From the NCBI GenBank assembly GCA_018831195.1, contig JAHJDP010000011.1, positions 1 through 57,359 of the forward strand: a stretch of DNA of 57,359 bases, written 5' to 3'. The DNA comes from Candidatus Eisenbacteria bacterium. Its GTDB lineage: Bacteria; Eisenbacteria; RBG-16-71-46; CAIMUX01; JAHJDP01. Position 1 is the stretch's first letter. The number at the start of each line of letters is the position of its first letter. Of this stretch, positions 36,433-45,131 are shown piece by piece. The translations under genes were made by a program, and so were the position numbers. The notes beneath the pieces are model-generated. The model had not been told where the DNA came from. It worked only from the letters and a program-made list of their open reading frames with translations, and did not search any database.

Positions 36433-36460
36433 TGGTCTCCCTCCCACCAATTCGGATGTC

Positions 36461-37426
36461 TTAAGCCGACGTACGCCGCTCCCAGACAACAATGCTCCCC
36501 GCATGTCCTTTCCCAACATGTTTGAGCTCGGCCGATGTGTCGGTTATCTCGCCGACATGCTTGAACTGACGCCCTTGGTTTGTCACCGCCGCTATTGTTA
36601 AAGTCATGATGGGAAATTGTTGATAGCTTCCCCGGCGGTCGACAACCTTGATAAATCCCCGCGTTCGATCCTCTTGGTCATATAATTGCTGAATCTCACG
36701 ATCAAAAGCTTCAATGAGCGCTTCGCCCACTATCTGAGCGGTATGGATACCCGCAATCACAATAAAATCATCACCGCCGACATGTCCGATAAAATCGCCG
36801 GGTTCGCCGTGTTGAGCCACCACTCTTACAACAATGTCGGCCAACAAGCGGATCGCCTGGTCGCCATGGCGATAGCCGTAGTAGTCGTTAAAGGCCTTGA
36901 AGTTGTCTATATCGAGATAAAGAAATGCGAAAACCTCGTTATTATCCAACCGATTCTGAAACTCGTCTTCAATCGCCGCATTTCCCGGCAGACCCGTCAG
37001 CGGACTCGCCTCTCTCTGCGACCGGCTCCATACCAATAAATTATGCACCCGCAGCAACAGCTCATCCGCCTCATACGGCTTGACGATGTAATCGTTCGCG
37101 CCGCCGGATAGTCCTTCCAGCCGGTCTTTCAACTCCGACTTCGCGGTCAGCATGATCACAGGAATGTGGCTTGTGGTGAAATTGTTCTTTAAAATTTGGC
37201 AGGCCTTGTTCCCGTCCATCTTCGGCATCATCCAATCCATGACGATAAGATCAGGAACCGCCTCGAGAGCCCGCTGGACACCTTCTTCCCCGTCACTGGC
37301 CGTGATGACTTCATATCCGGCTTTGTCAAGTTGAAGCCTGAGAATCGTCCGCAGACTCTTCTCATCTTCCACGACGAGGATCCGGGCCGAGGCCGTGGGA
37401 TTATTTTTATTCTGTTTCTTTTCCAT
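36461..37426 (-). CDS. Response regulator with GGDEF-type output domain
   Basis: The 321-residue protein from ATG 37426 joins a receiver (phosphoacceptor in LIVMDWMMPKMDG, Lys in IVKPYE) to a diguanylate-cyclase-type domain beginning with SPLTGLPGN. The domain has FLYLDIDNFKAFND and the active-site loop HVGGDDF instead of GGDEF/GGEEF. The usual Arg before GG is His, and no RxxD inhibitory site precedes it. It could make c-di-GMP weakly, bind it or be inactive. It heads a two-gene operon with the lone receiver. Confidence 0.88.
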   Translation of the reverse strand: MEKKQNKNNPTASARILVVEDEKSLRTILRLQLDKAGYEVITASDGEEGVQRALEAVPDLIVMDWMMPKMDGNKACQILKNNFTTSHIPVIMLTAKSELKDRLEGLSGGANDYIVKPYEADELLLRVHNLLVWSRSQREASPLTGLPGNAAIEDEFQNRLDNNEVFAFLYLDIDNFKAFNDYYGYRHGDQAIRLLADIVVRVVAQHGEPGDFIGHVGGDDFIVIAGIHTAQIVGEALIEAFDREIQQLYDQEDRTRGFIKVVDRRGSYQQFPIMTLTIAAVTNQGRQFKHVGEITDTSAELKHVGKGHAGSIVVWERRTSA

Positions 37427-37795
37427 AGCTCGTTCCCAGAATGAATCGGGAATCATCGCGTCATTGTTTAGATGCATTGTGATCTGTTTTTGCGAAAAGT
37501 GACCTTCATATCATCAAAATTGAAAGCTATTTATAGTTGACACCCGCCCTTAAACATAAACCGGAAATGGGCTATATAAGCCACTCTGAGAGGCTATCGG
37601 CATGGGGGAATTAACCCAGCGTTTGATCATTTGTTAATCATTGCTTGATCTTTGCATAATGCTTGATGACTCATCTTGAGCGCCGCGCGGATTAGAACGT
37701 TAACAAAGAATCATGCGCCAAAACACCCAACTGCGTTCGTGCATTCTGCAATTCCATCCTGCGAATTTATTGGATTTCGCAGTGTCCCGCCGCCG
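37427..37795. other. Intergenic region with AT-rich repeats
   Basis: No gene is seen in this 369-base gap between tsaD and the GGDEF gene. TGCTTGAT occurs at 37642-37649 and again at 37660-37667 (18 bases apart), with related TTGATCAT and TTAATCAT just before. TTGACA at 37537 has no matching -10 box on the plus strand. The cluster may be a regulator-binding site for the downstream minus-strand operon. Confidence 0.45.
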
Positions 37796-38890
37796 CTAGT
37801 ACTCGCCGGTCCAGTCATCGAGATTCGGCATGGCGGGAAGCGCATAGGTCGAGATTTCGCCGCGCTTGAAGTGGTGGATACCAGCCAACCCCACCATAAC
37901 GGCATTATCGGCGCAGTACTTGGGGCTTGGAATCCGGAGCGCCCACCCCTCGCTCCCGGCGTCGGCGGCCAGACGCGCCCGCAGGGCGCTATTGCAGGCC
38001 ACCCCCCCGCAGACGAAAACCCGATCATATCCGGTCCGGTGGAGCGCGGCCCGGATCTTGGCGGATAAGACATCGATGACGGCGGTCTGGAAGGAGGCGG
38101 CGACATCGGCGACGTAGGCCGCCCGCTCATCTGATCCCTCGGGCAACGCCGTCCGCTGATCCCCGTCGAGAAAGATCTTCACGGCCGTCTTTAATCCGCT
38201 GAAGCTGAACTCCAATCCGCCCTTGGCCACATCGAGCATCGCCCGGGGAAAGGGAATGGCATCGGGCGATCCGGCCTGGGCCACGCGATCAATGGCCGGT
38301 CCGCCGGGAAAGCCAAGTCCCAGCAGCTTGGCGACCTTGTCGAAGGCCTCCCCCGCCGCGTCATCCCGGGTGGCCCCCAAGATGCTCCACTCGCCCCACT
38401 CGGGTAGATCGATGAGCTCGGTATGGCCGCCCGAGACCACCAGCCCGACGGCCGGCGGTTCCGCCGGCCCTTCCGCCAGAACCGACATGAGATGCGCCTC
38501 GATATGATTGACCCCGATGATGGGGATCTTGCGGGCATAGGCCAATCCCTTGGCGGCGGAGAGACCCACCAGGAGAGATCCGATCAGACCGGGTCCGTTG
38601 GTGACGGCCACGGCGACAAGATCATCCGTCGTGACATGAGCCTGCTCCAGCGCCTCCGAAATCACCGGAAGGATGAGACGAAGATGCTCTCGCGAGGCCA
38701 GCTCGGGAACGATACCGAGAAATTCGGAATGAATCTGCTGGGAAGAAACAACGCTGGAGAGGATCGTCCCATCGAGTTTCAGGACGGCGGCGCAAGTGTC
38801 GTCACATGAGGATTCGATCGCCAGCAAGGGGGCCGATGGGTCGAAGGGTGGCGGATGGAACCGCGGCGGATTGGGGGCAGATGCCGGCAT
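37796..38890 (-). CDS. tsaD: tRNA threonylcarbamoyladenosine synthase TsaD
   Basis: This 364-residue ASKHA-fold protein transfers the threonylcarbamoyl group to A37 of ANN-reading tRNAs. The start LLAIESSCDDTCAAVL, the metal-binding NHIEAHL (His-x3-His), SGGHTEL and the late VFVCGGVACNSALR are all typical. An Ala/Pro-rich N-terminal extension of about 20 residues precedes the core. ATG 38890 follows AGAGG by seven bases; an alternative start is 38905. It is 30 bases behind the TonB-C-like gene. Confidence 0.95.
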   Translation of the reverse strand: MPASAPNPPRFHPPPFDPSAPLLAIESSCDDTCAAVLKLDGTILSSVVSSQQIHSEFLGIVPELASREHLRLILPVISEALEQAHVTTDDLVAVAVTNGPGLIGSLLVGLSAAKGLAYARKIPIIGVNHIEAHLMSVLAEGPAEPPAVGLVVSGGHTELIDLPEWGEWSILGATRDDAAGEAFDKVAKLLGLGFPGGPAIDRVAQAGSPDAIPFPRAMLDVAKGGLEFSFSGLKTAVKIFLDGDQRTALPEGSDERAAYVADVAASFQTAVIDVLSAKIRAALHRTGYDRVFVCGGVACNSALRARLAADAGSEGWALRIPSPKYCADNAVMVGLAGIHHFKRGEISTYALPAMPNLDDWTGEY

Positions 38891-38920
38891 TGACGATCCT
38901 CTCACCCTTGTGGCGGTTAC

Positions 38921-39850
38921 CTACTCGTTGAAATCAAAAGGAACCGGGATCCACGCATAAAGTCCGCGCCGGCCCGACCGCGCCGATTTGAAGCGCCAAG
39001 CATAGGCGGCCTCGATCGCCGCCATCTGCAGGGATTCGCTCTCCGCCGTGGGATAGATCGATACCGCCGTGAGAGGCGTCCCCTCGGGATCAATCAGAAT
39101 ATCGATCATGACACGCCCCTTGAGATGGCGATCCGGGATCTGCGGATAGACCGGATCCTCTCGCTTCACAACCTCGGGAATCCTTGATAGGGATTTGCGG
39201 TCCTCGTCGCTTTGGAAGGGCCGCAGGGGCCGGCTGCCGATCCGCCGCCGCGCCCATTCCCGCTTTCCTTCCTGAAGCGCCGGCCAGTTGGTTGAGAGCA
39301 CCTGGACATGGCTCAGCGGAATCGTCTCCCCCTTGGGAGTGAAGACCCATTCATCGGTCACCCATGGGCGGGTCAGCAACCGCGCCGGAAGACGGGGCGG
39401 CCGGGCGCACCAGGGATTGTTCTGCCCCACCTTGAGGTGTTCCTCATCATATAGAGTGCCGTCCCGCAATTTGAGGATCCCCATTTCAGGGAGGTAATAG
39501 TCGATCTCGGCCCAAGCGACACGCACCCCTTCATTTGGGTTCTCCGCCAGGATACCGGCCGGGCTCAAAATCGGGCACAAGGTATCGGGACCGGCCCAGA
39601 TGAGAGCCCGGTCCTTGTCCTTCATGGCCACATAGATGAGACCGACGCGCGGTCCGCCCGTCTCCCCATCCGCAAAAAAAGAGGAACCGCACTGCTCGCA
39701 GAATCTCGATGCCTCCTGCACCGGAGGATCGCACTCGGGACAGATAACCCACGCAAAGGAAGAACCAATTCCTGTGACTCCCATCAGGAGCGGGAGCCAT
39801 AATGTCATCATCCATTGACGATGGAATGATGTGATCTGAAGGAAACCCAT
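38921..39850 (-). CDS. TonB C-terminal-like protein with zinc-ribbon motif
   Basis: The 309-residue product has a hydrophobic N-terminal segment (MTLWLPLLMGVTGIGSSFA), then a short ribbon CPEC and CEQCG, a middle part without recognised domain, and a TonB-C-like end. The latter reads DPVYPQIPDRHLKGRVMIDI, with IDPEGTPLTAVSIYPTAES and the late helix IEAAYAWRFKSA. The TonB fold links inner-membrane energy to outer-membrane receptors, but no ExbB/ExbD or receptor gene is here, so an unrelated periplasmic function is possible. The cysteine ribbon right after a signal-like segment is unusual. ATG 39850 has GAGGAGGG about eight bases upstream; 39904 is the outer limit. Confidence 0.75.
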   Translation of the reverse strand: MGFLQITSFHRQWMMTLWLPLLMGVTGIGSSFAWVICPECDPPVQEASRFCEQCGSSFFADGETGGPRVGLIYVAMKDKDRALIWAGPDTLCPILSPAGILAENPNEGVRVAWAEIDYYLPEMGILKLRDGTLYDEEHLKVGQNNPWCARPPRLPARLLTRPWVTDEWVFTPKGETIPLSHVQVLSTNWPALQEGKREWARRRIGSRPLRPFQSDEDRKSLSRIPEVVKREDPVYPQIPDRHLKGRVMIDILIDPEGTPLTAVSIYPTAESESLQMAAIEAAYAWRFKSARSGRRGLYAWIPVPFDFNE

Positions 39851-40526
39851 CCTCGGGACCCTCCTCACACGGCCTCTTGCCGCAATAACCCGGCGTACCA
39901 TCAAGGTAACATCTGAAATCCAACCCCGCTACCGGCGGCGAAGAGAGAGGAACACCAGAGGATGAAAACTTGGAACGATAGACCAAATCCTTGGGGGCTC
40001 CCCGGCTCCCTCCGTGGATGACCGACTCGTTCGTGAAGACCCGATCCGACCCGACAGGAGCCCCCGAATCCAGCCAAAGCCTTTTGGCTTGCCCCCAACA
40101 ACCCCCGTCAAAACGGAAGTTGTTTGATCCGGTTGAAGAAGATGCACGGTTGTTAAAGAACGGTGCGCCGGGTGTTTTTCCCCAGCGATGAAAGGCAGCT
40201 TATCAGATCATCCAACCTCTTGCAAGATAAAAAGATAACCGATTACCACATTGACGATTGTCCCGCTTCTCTCAAGTTATTTACCAATGGAGCGGTCTAA
40301 CTTGTGAAGAGCCAATGGAACCGGAGAGGACTCCATTTGGGGTTGGGTCTCCGGTCGATCGGAGGTTTGGGCGCCTCCTTGCAGACGAGGATGAGGCGCC
40401 GGCCGGCGAAATAGCAGTTTCTTCTACGGGAAGCGGTGGTCTAAAGTCCCGTTGACGGATGTCGTTGAACCCGCCGCATCGCGTCGGTCCTGTTGCCTTA
40501 CTTTTGTACAACTTTGGAGATGCCGC
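39851..40526. other. Divergent intergenic region, no gene seen
   Basis: This 676-base gap is the longest in the window. Several frames of 60-90 codons are open on both strands but none has a ribosome-binding site, a family match or consistent codon use. A TTGACG at about 40250 lacks a matching -10. It could hide a small RNA. Confidence 0.45.
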
Positions 40527-41738
40527 ATGCCCGCCGAACAAACCTCTGAGCACCGTCATCACTGGCTTCTCAATCCCGACATCGCCTTTCTCAATCACGG
40601 CTCTTTCGGCGCTTGTCCTCGGCCGGTGTTGAAAGTACAAGAGGACTTCCGCCGGCGCTTGGAAAGGGATCCCGTGCGGTTCATGGTGAAGGAATCCTTC
40701 GACCTGATGAATGCGGCGCGAATCGAGCTGGCCGCATTTGTTAAAGCCGATCCCGAGGATCTCGCCTTTGTCCCCAACGCGACAACCGGCGTGAACGCGG
40801 TTCTGCGCTCGCTCACGTTCGGGCCCGGCGACGAACTTCTGACAACCGACCATGAATACAACGCCTGCAAGAACGCTCTCAATTTCGTCGCCGCGCGCAC
40901 CGGCGCCAAGGTGGTGGCCGCCCACATCCCCTTCCCGTTGATGTCGCCGAACCAGGTGGTGGAGGCCGTCCTAGAGAAGGCCACCCCAAGAACCCGCTTG
41001 GTTCTAATCGATCACATAACCAGCAGCACGGCCTTGATCCTGCCGGTCAAAGAGATCGTATCGGCGTTGCGAGAGCGCGGCATCGACACGCTCGTCGACG
41101 GGGCGCACGCCATCGGGATGCTCGACTTGAACATTCCGGAAATCGGCGCCGCCTACTACACAACCAATTGCCACAAATGGCTCTGCACACCCAAGGGCAC
41201 GGCCTTGCTGCATGTCCGCCACGATCTACGGGGGTCGATCCGTCCCCTGACAATCAGCCACGGCGCCAATATCCCGCCCGGCGAGCGCTCCCGCTACCAT
41301 TGGGAATTCGATTGGACGGGAACCAGCGATCCCACGGGATATTTGTCGATCCCCGCCGCCATACAATTTATGGGATCCCTCTATGCGGGGGGGTGGGCGG
41401 AGCTGCGGGAGAGAAACCACGCCCTGTGTCTGGCCGCGCGGGACCGGCTTTGCCAAGTGCTCGGCGCCGAGCCGCCGGCGCCCGATGAGATGCTAGGCTC
41501 GATGGCGACGATGCCCCTATCCGACGGATCGCTTGCGCCGCCCCTTTCCCCCATCAGCCCCGATCCACTGCAAAAGCGGCTTTGGGATGATTATGGCATC
41601 GAGGTGCCCGTGGTCTACTGGCCGGACGCCCCCAAGCGCTGGTTCCGTATCTCTGCGCAGGCCTACAACATGAAGGAGGATTTTGAGCGGCTGGCGACGG
41701 CGCTCGAAGACATTTTTAAATCCGGGGAGTCAATGTAA
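40527..41738 (+). CDS. Class V aminotransferase-fold PLP enzyme, isopenicillin-N-epimerase-like
   Basis: This 403-residue fold-type I PLP protein resembles CefD and related cysteine desulfurase/epimerase-like proteins. Landmarks are FLNHGSFGACPRPV near the start, NATTGVNAVLRSL, the PLP-binding Asp/His in LVDGAHAIG and the PLP lysine K217 in NCHKWLCTPKG. The C-terminus has PKRWFRISAQAYN. Most CefD-like proteins outside antibiotic clusters have unknown substrates, and no beta-lactam genes are present. ATG 40527 follows GGAG by seven bases and is preferred over the open frame from 40452. Confidence 0.88.
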   Translation: MPAEQTSEHRHHWLLNPDIAFLNHGSFGACPRPVLKVQEDFRRRLERDPVRFMVKESFDLMNAARIELAAFVKADPEDLAFVPNATTGVNAVLRSLTFGPGDELLTTDHEYNACKNALNFVAARTGAKVVAAHIPFPLMSPNQVVEAVLEKATPRTRLVLIDHITSSTALILPVKEIVSALRERGIDTLVDGAHAIGMLDLNIPEIGAAYYTTNCHKWLCTPKGTALLHVRHDLRGSIRPLTISHGANIPPGERSRYHWEFDWTGTSDPTGYLSIPAAIQFMGSLYAGGWAELRERNHALCLAARDRLCQVLGAEPPAPDEMLGSMATMPLSDGSLAPPLSPISPDPLQKRLWDDYGIEVPVVYWPDAPKRWFRISAQAYNMKEDFERLATALEDIFKSGESM

Positions 41739-41800
41739 ACGAAAGTCCCATCCGCCGCGACTTCACAGGTAAGAACGGAACTTACAGTCGGAGGTGCGGC

Positions 41801-42529
41801 ATGAATTCCGCCGGGGATCTTCCAATGAGGGTGATCACAGTGAGCGAAACGATTTCGAAATCGGTAGCGTTCCCCGAAGATCTATCCCTGGCCCGGCGCG
41901 CCGTCATGCGGGATGAAGCGGCATGGCGGGAAATCTACGACACGACGCGGGATCGCCTCTTCGCGCTCCTCTCCTATTACACCGGCCAGCGCGAAGACGC
42001 CTTGGAGCTCCTTCAAGAGACTTACCTCAGCGCTCTCAACTCGATCGATCGATACAGGGGCGACGGCTCCCTCGCCGGATGGTTCGCCATTATCGCCATC
42101 CGCCGGGCGAGGGATTGGCGGCGCAAGCTGGCGGTGTGGAAACGCCGCCGGCAGGAACTGGCGGATGAGCGAGCGCTCGATCCGCCGGCGATGCCGAACG
42201 ATCCCCTGCGTCTTCAATTGCAAGGAGCCATCGCAAAACTCGCCGGAAGGCAGCGGGCTTCATTTCTCATGCGGGAGATGGAGGGATTGTCCTTTCGAGA
42301 GATCGGGGAAGCGCTGGGTATCGGCGAACCGACCGCCCGAGTCCATTATCACCGCGCCAAAAAGATCATGCAGAACCTCCTTAACCCTGATGACGATGCG
42401 ACGGCCGATCCGGCGGACGGCTCGGCCGGCGGCATTGCGACGGAGTCCCGACGCGAGCCCTCGCTGAAGGGCGTGACGACGCGAGCGAACCCGACTTGCG
42501 ACACGGATAATGAGGAGGTGTCGACATGA
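41801..42529 (+). CDS. ECF-type RNA polymerase sigma factor
   Basis: This 242-residue protein has sigma region 2 (about 25-105, with DALELLQETYLSAL and GSLAGWFAIIAIRRARDW) and region 4 (about 140-195, with LSFREIGEALGIGEPTARVHYHRAKK). A 45-residue Asp/Ala/Ser-rich tail after region 4 is longer than usual. GGAGG lies six bases before ATG 41801. Its stop overlaps the start of the next gene by four bases (ATGA), which points to that gene as its anti-sigma or partner. Confidence 0.92.
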   Translation: MNSAGDLPMRVITVSETISKSVAFPEDLSLARRAVMRDEAAWREIYDTTRDRLFALLSYYTGQREDALELLQETYLSALNSIDRYRGDGSLAGWFAIIAIRRARDWRRKLAVWKRRRQELADERALDPPAMPNDPLRLQLQGAIAKLAGRQRASFLMREMEGLSFREIGEALGIGEPTARVHYHRAKKIMQNLLNPDDDATADPADGSAGGIATESRREPSLKGVTTRANPTCDTDNEEVST

Positions 42530-45129
42530 AACGCGACCTAGACCGCTACAAGGATAAGCTGACCCCTGAAGAGGAACGCCGCATTTGGGGCCGGATGCGA
42601 AGCGCCCTTCACGAGGACCGGGACGAAGATAAAAGTTGGAGACTCGGACTCTGGCTGAGCCGCGCCGCCATCGTGGCGGGAACGGCGATGTTGGCGGTTG
42701 CGATTTGGCGCGCCGGATCCCCCCCGCCCAACACAACGCTGCCAGAGGCGCCGCTCCAGCCGGATCGCTATCTCTCCAAGAAAATGGAGCCGAAGAGCGC
42801 GCCGGGAATCGATGCGCCGGCGCATGATGATGATAACTCTCTGAAGCCGGATGGGATTCTGCCGATCCCCGGGGCGAATCAGCTCAGTACGGATGCTCGG
42901 TCCGCGGCGCCGCCGATGGAGGCGCCGGAGATCTACTCTGAGATGAAAGCCACGCGCCCCTCCGATGACGAGATCATTGCGCATCGCGAACGGCAGCCCA
43001 TCATGCTCGCCGATGCGGGCGAGATCCGCGGCAGTGTCTTTAACGAATACGGCGAGCCGATGCCCTTCATTAAGGTGACCCTCAATGACACGCCCTGGGG
43101 CACGATTGTACAAGACGACGGCTCCTTCCGTATCCGCAATCTCCCCGCCGGGAATTACACGCTTAGTGTGATGGAAGCCGGATACCATGAAGTGAACCTC
43201 TCCAACCTGAACGTCAAAGAACGGGAGTTGCTGGAACTCAACGTGGCGCTGGAGACGGATTCGCCCTACGGCCGGATCTGTGGGCGGATTCTCAATTCGG
43301 CGGGTGAGCCGGTCGCCGGAGCGCGCGTGCAGGTGCTCGACGGCGGCGGGCGTGCCGTCACCGCCGATGATGGATCCTTCTGCATCACGGATGTCTCCGC
43401 TGGACGCCATCGGATCTATGTGAGTGCGCGAGACTACCAGGCGCTGACCCTGGAAGACATTGATGTAGAGCGCGGCCTTGAAAACGATCTGGTCGCGAAT
43501 CTCACGAATGCCGATGTACCGGACAAGAAATCAAAAGGGAAAAAGGAATCCACGCTCTCCGGGGGAAAACTTCACTATGAGAGTGCTCCATCAGAAGAAG
43601 CGATCACCTCGATGGAGATTGCCGAGAGCGAACAGGTTGCGTCCTCTGTCACCAGATCCGATCAGGTGCGCTTGATGGAGGCGGGAGGATCCACCGCCGG
43701 CGAATCCCGCTACGGCTCCGCCACCGGCGGCCTTCAGCCGGTCAATGACGAGCTGGCGGACGATATGTTCTTCAAGCACTACGGCGTGAATCCCTTTGTC
43801 GCCGCCGACGAAGACGCCCTCTCAACCTTCGGCCTCGACGTCGACACCGGCTCTTATACGATCGCCCGGAATTATATTCGCAAAGGGAAGCTCCCTCCCC
43901 AGGAAGCGATCCGCGTCGAGGAATTCGTCAACTTCGTCCGCAAGAACTACGATCCGCCGGAGCATGATGATTTCAGCATCCGGGTCGACGGAATGCCCTC
44001 CCCCTTCGCGCCGGTGCAGGACGGATCGTATCAGCTGGTGCGTGTCGGCATCCGCGGCCGGGTCGTTGATTCGGAGGATAGGGAGGCGGTGCAGGTCGTT
44101 CTCGTCATCGACACCTCGGGATCGATGCGGAGTGAGAACCGGATCGAGCTGTTAAAATCCTCCATGGATATCCTTCTCGATGAGCTGCGTCCCGATGATG
44201 AACTCGGCATCGTCGCCTTCAGCAACACCGCCCGCGTCGTATTGCCGATGACCTCTCTGAAGGATGAGGAGAAGATCCATCGGGCGATCCACTCGCTTCA
44301 GCCGAACGGCTCCACCAATGTTGAGCAGGGTTTGGAGTTCGGGTATGCGATGCTGCGCGAAGCGCCCCATCAGAGCCCAAACCAGCGGATCATCCTCTGT
44401 TCCGACGGCGTCGCCAATGAAGGCAACACGGGATGGGAAAAGATCCTGGAAAATGTAAAAGAATCTTCCGACCGGATCATGCTTTCTTCAATCGGCTTCG
44501 GCATGGGCAACTACAATGACGTTCTGATGGAGAAGTTGGCCGACGCCGGTGACGGGCAATATGCCTATGTCGACGAGATCGGTGAAGCGACGCGGGTTCT
44601 CCGCGAAAATATCACCGGCCTGCTGCAGGTGATCGCCCGCGACACCAAGGCGCAAATCGAATTCAATCCGGAGATCGTGGAGCGCTACCGCCTCATCGGT
44701 TACGAGAACCGCGATGTGCGCGATGCGGATTTCCGCAACAACGCCGTTGACGCCGGCGAAATCGGCGCCGGACATGAAGTCACGGTGCTTTACGAAGTGA
44801 AGCTGAAGGATCGCAACCGGCAGGGTGAACTGGCGACCGTTCGCCTGCGGTACGAAAAGCCGGAAGGAGGCCGCTTCGTTGAGTTGGAAGAGATTGCACA
44901 AGTGAACCGGCTCGAGGCGCGTATCGACGATGCGCCGGCTGATCTCATCTTCGACGCCTGCGTCGCCGAGTTTGCGGAGATTCTGCGGGGAAGCTACTGG
45001 GCCAAGGAAAGCACACTGCCCCCCGTCCTCGATCTGGCCCGCGGCGCGATTGAAAGAATGACGTCACGGCCGGATCTTGATGAAATTTACCTGGTCATGC
45101 AGAAGGCGGCCGCCATCAGCCGGCCGTGA
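42526..45129 (+). CDS. Membrane VWA-domain protein (YfbK-like), possible anti-sigma partner
   Basis: The 867 residues begin with a charged cytoplasmic helix (1-40) and one membrane span (about 43-61). A Pro-rich linker leads to two carboxypeptidase-regulatory-like beta domains (about 166-242 and 247-325). A low-complexity Ser/Glu/Lys segment precedes a YfbK-type region with YGVNPFVAADEDALSTFGLDVDTGS and a VWA domain with MIDAS motif DTSGS (near residue 528). DUF3520 forms the end. The topology (short inside, large outside) and the four-base overlap with the ECF gene fit a membrane anti-sigma or sensor. There is no zinc-type anti-sigma motif. Confidence 0.88.
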   Translation: MKRDLDRYKDKLTPEEERRIWGRMRSALHEDRDEDKSWRLGLWLSRAAIVAGTAMLAVAIWRAGSPPPNTTLPEAPLQPDRYLSKKMEPKSAPGIDAPAHDDDNSLKPDGILPIPGANQLSTDARSAAPPMEAPEIYSEMKATRPSDDEIIAHRERQPIMLADAGEIRGSVFNEYGEPMPFIKVTLNDTPWGTIVQDDGSFRIRNLPAGNYTLSVMEAGYHEVNLSNLNVKERELLELNVALETDSPYGRICGRILNSAGEPVAGARVQVLDGGGRAVTADDGSFCITDVSAGRHRIYVSARDYQALTLEDIDVERGLENDLVANLTNADVPDKKSKGKKESTLSGGKLHYESAPSEEAITSMEIAESEQVASSVTRSDQVRLMEAGGSTAGESRYGSATGGLQPVNDELADDMFFKHYGVNPFVAADEDALSTFGLDVDTGSYTIARNYIRKGKLPPQEAIRVEEFVNFVRKNYDPPEHDDFSIRVDGMPSPFAPVQDGSYQLVRVGIRGRVVDSEDREAVQVVLVIDTSGSMRSENRIELLKSSMDILLDELRPDDELGIVAFSNTARVVLPMTSLKDEEKIHRAIHSLQPNGSTNVEQGLEFGYAMLREAPHQSPNQRIILCSDGVANEGNTGWEKILENVKESSDRIMLSSIGFGMGNYNDVLMEKLADAGDGQYAYVDEIGEATRVLRENITGLLQVIARDTKAQIEFNPEIVERYRLIGYENRDVRDADFRNNAVDAGEIGAGHEVTVLYEVKLKDRNRQGELATVRLRYEKPEGGRFVELEEIAQVNRLEARIDDAPADLIFDACVAEFAEILRGSYWAKESTLPPVLDLARGAIERMTSRPDLDEIYLVMQKAAAISRP

Positions 45130-45131
45130 TC

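Noticed and set aside
37537-37565. TTGACA on the plus strand as a promoter
   Set aside because: There is no -10 hexamer at 16-18 bases and no plus-strand gene downstream.
40281-40925. 214-codon minus-strand frame overlapping the CefD-like gene
   Set aside because: It lies mostly antisense to a well-supported gene and shows no motif or ribosome-binding site.
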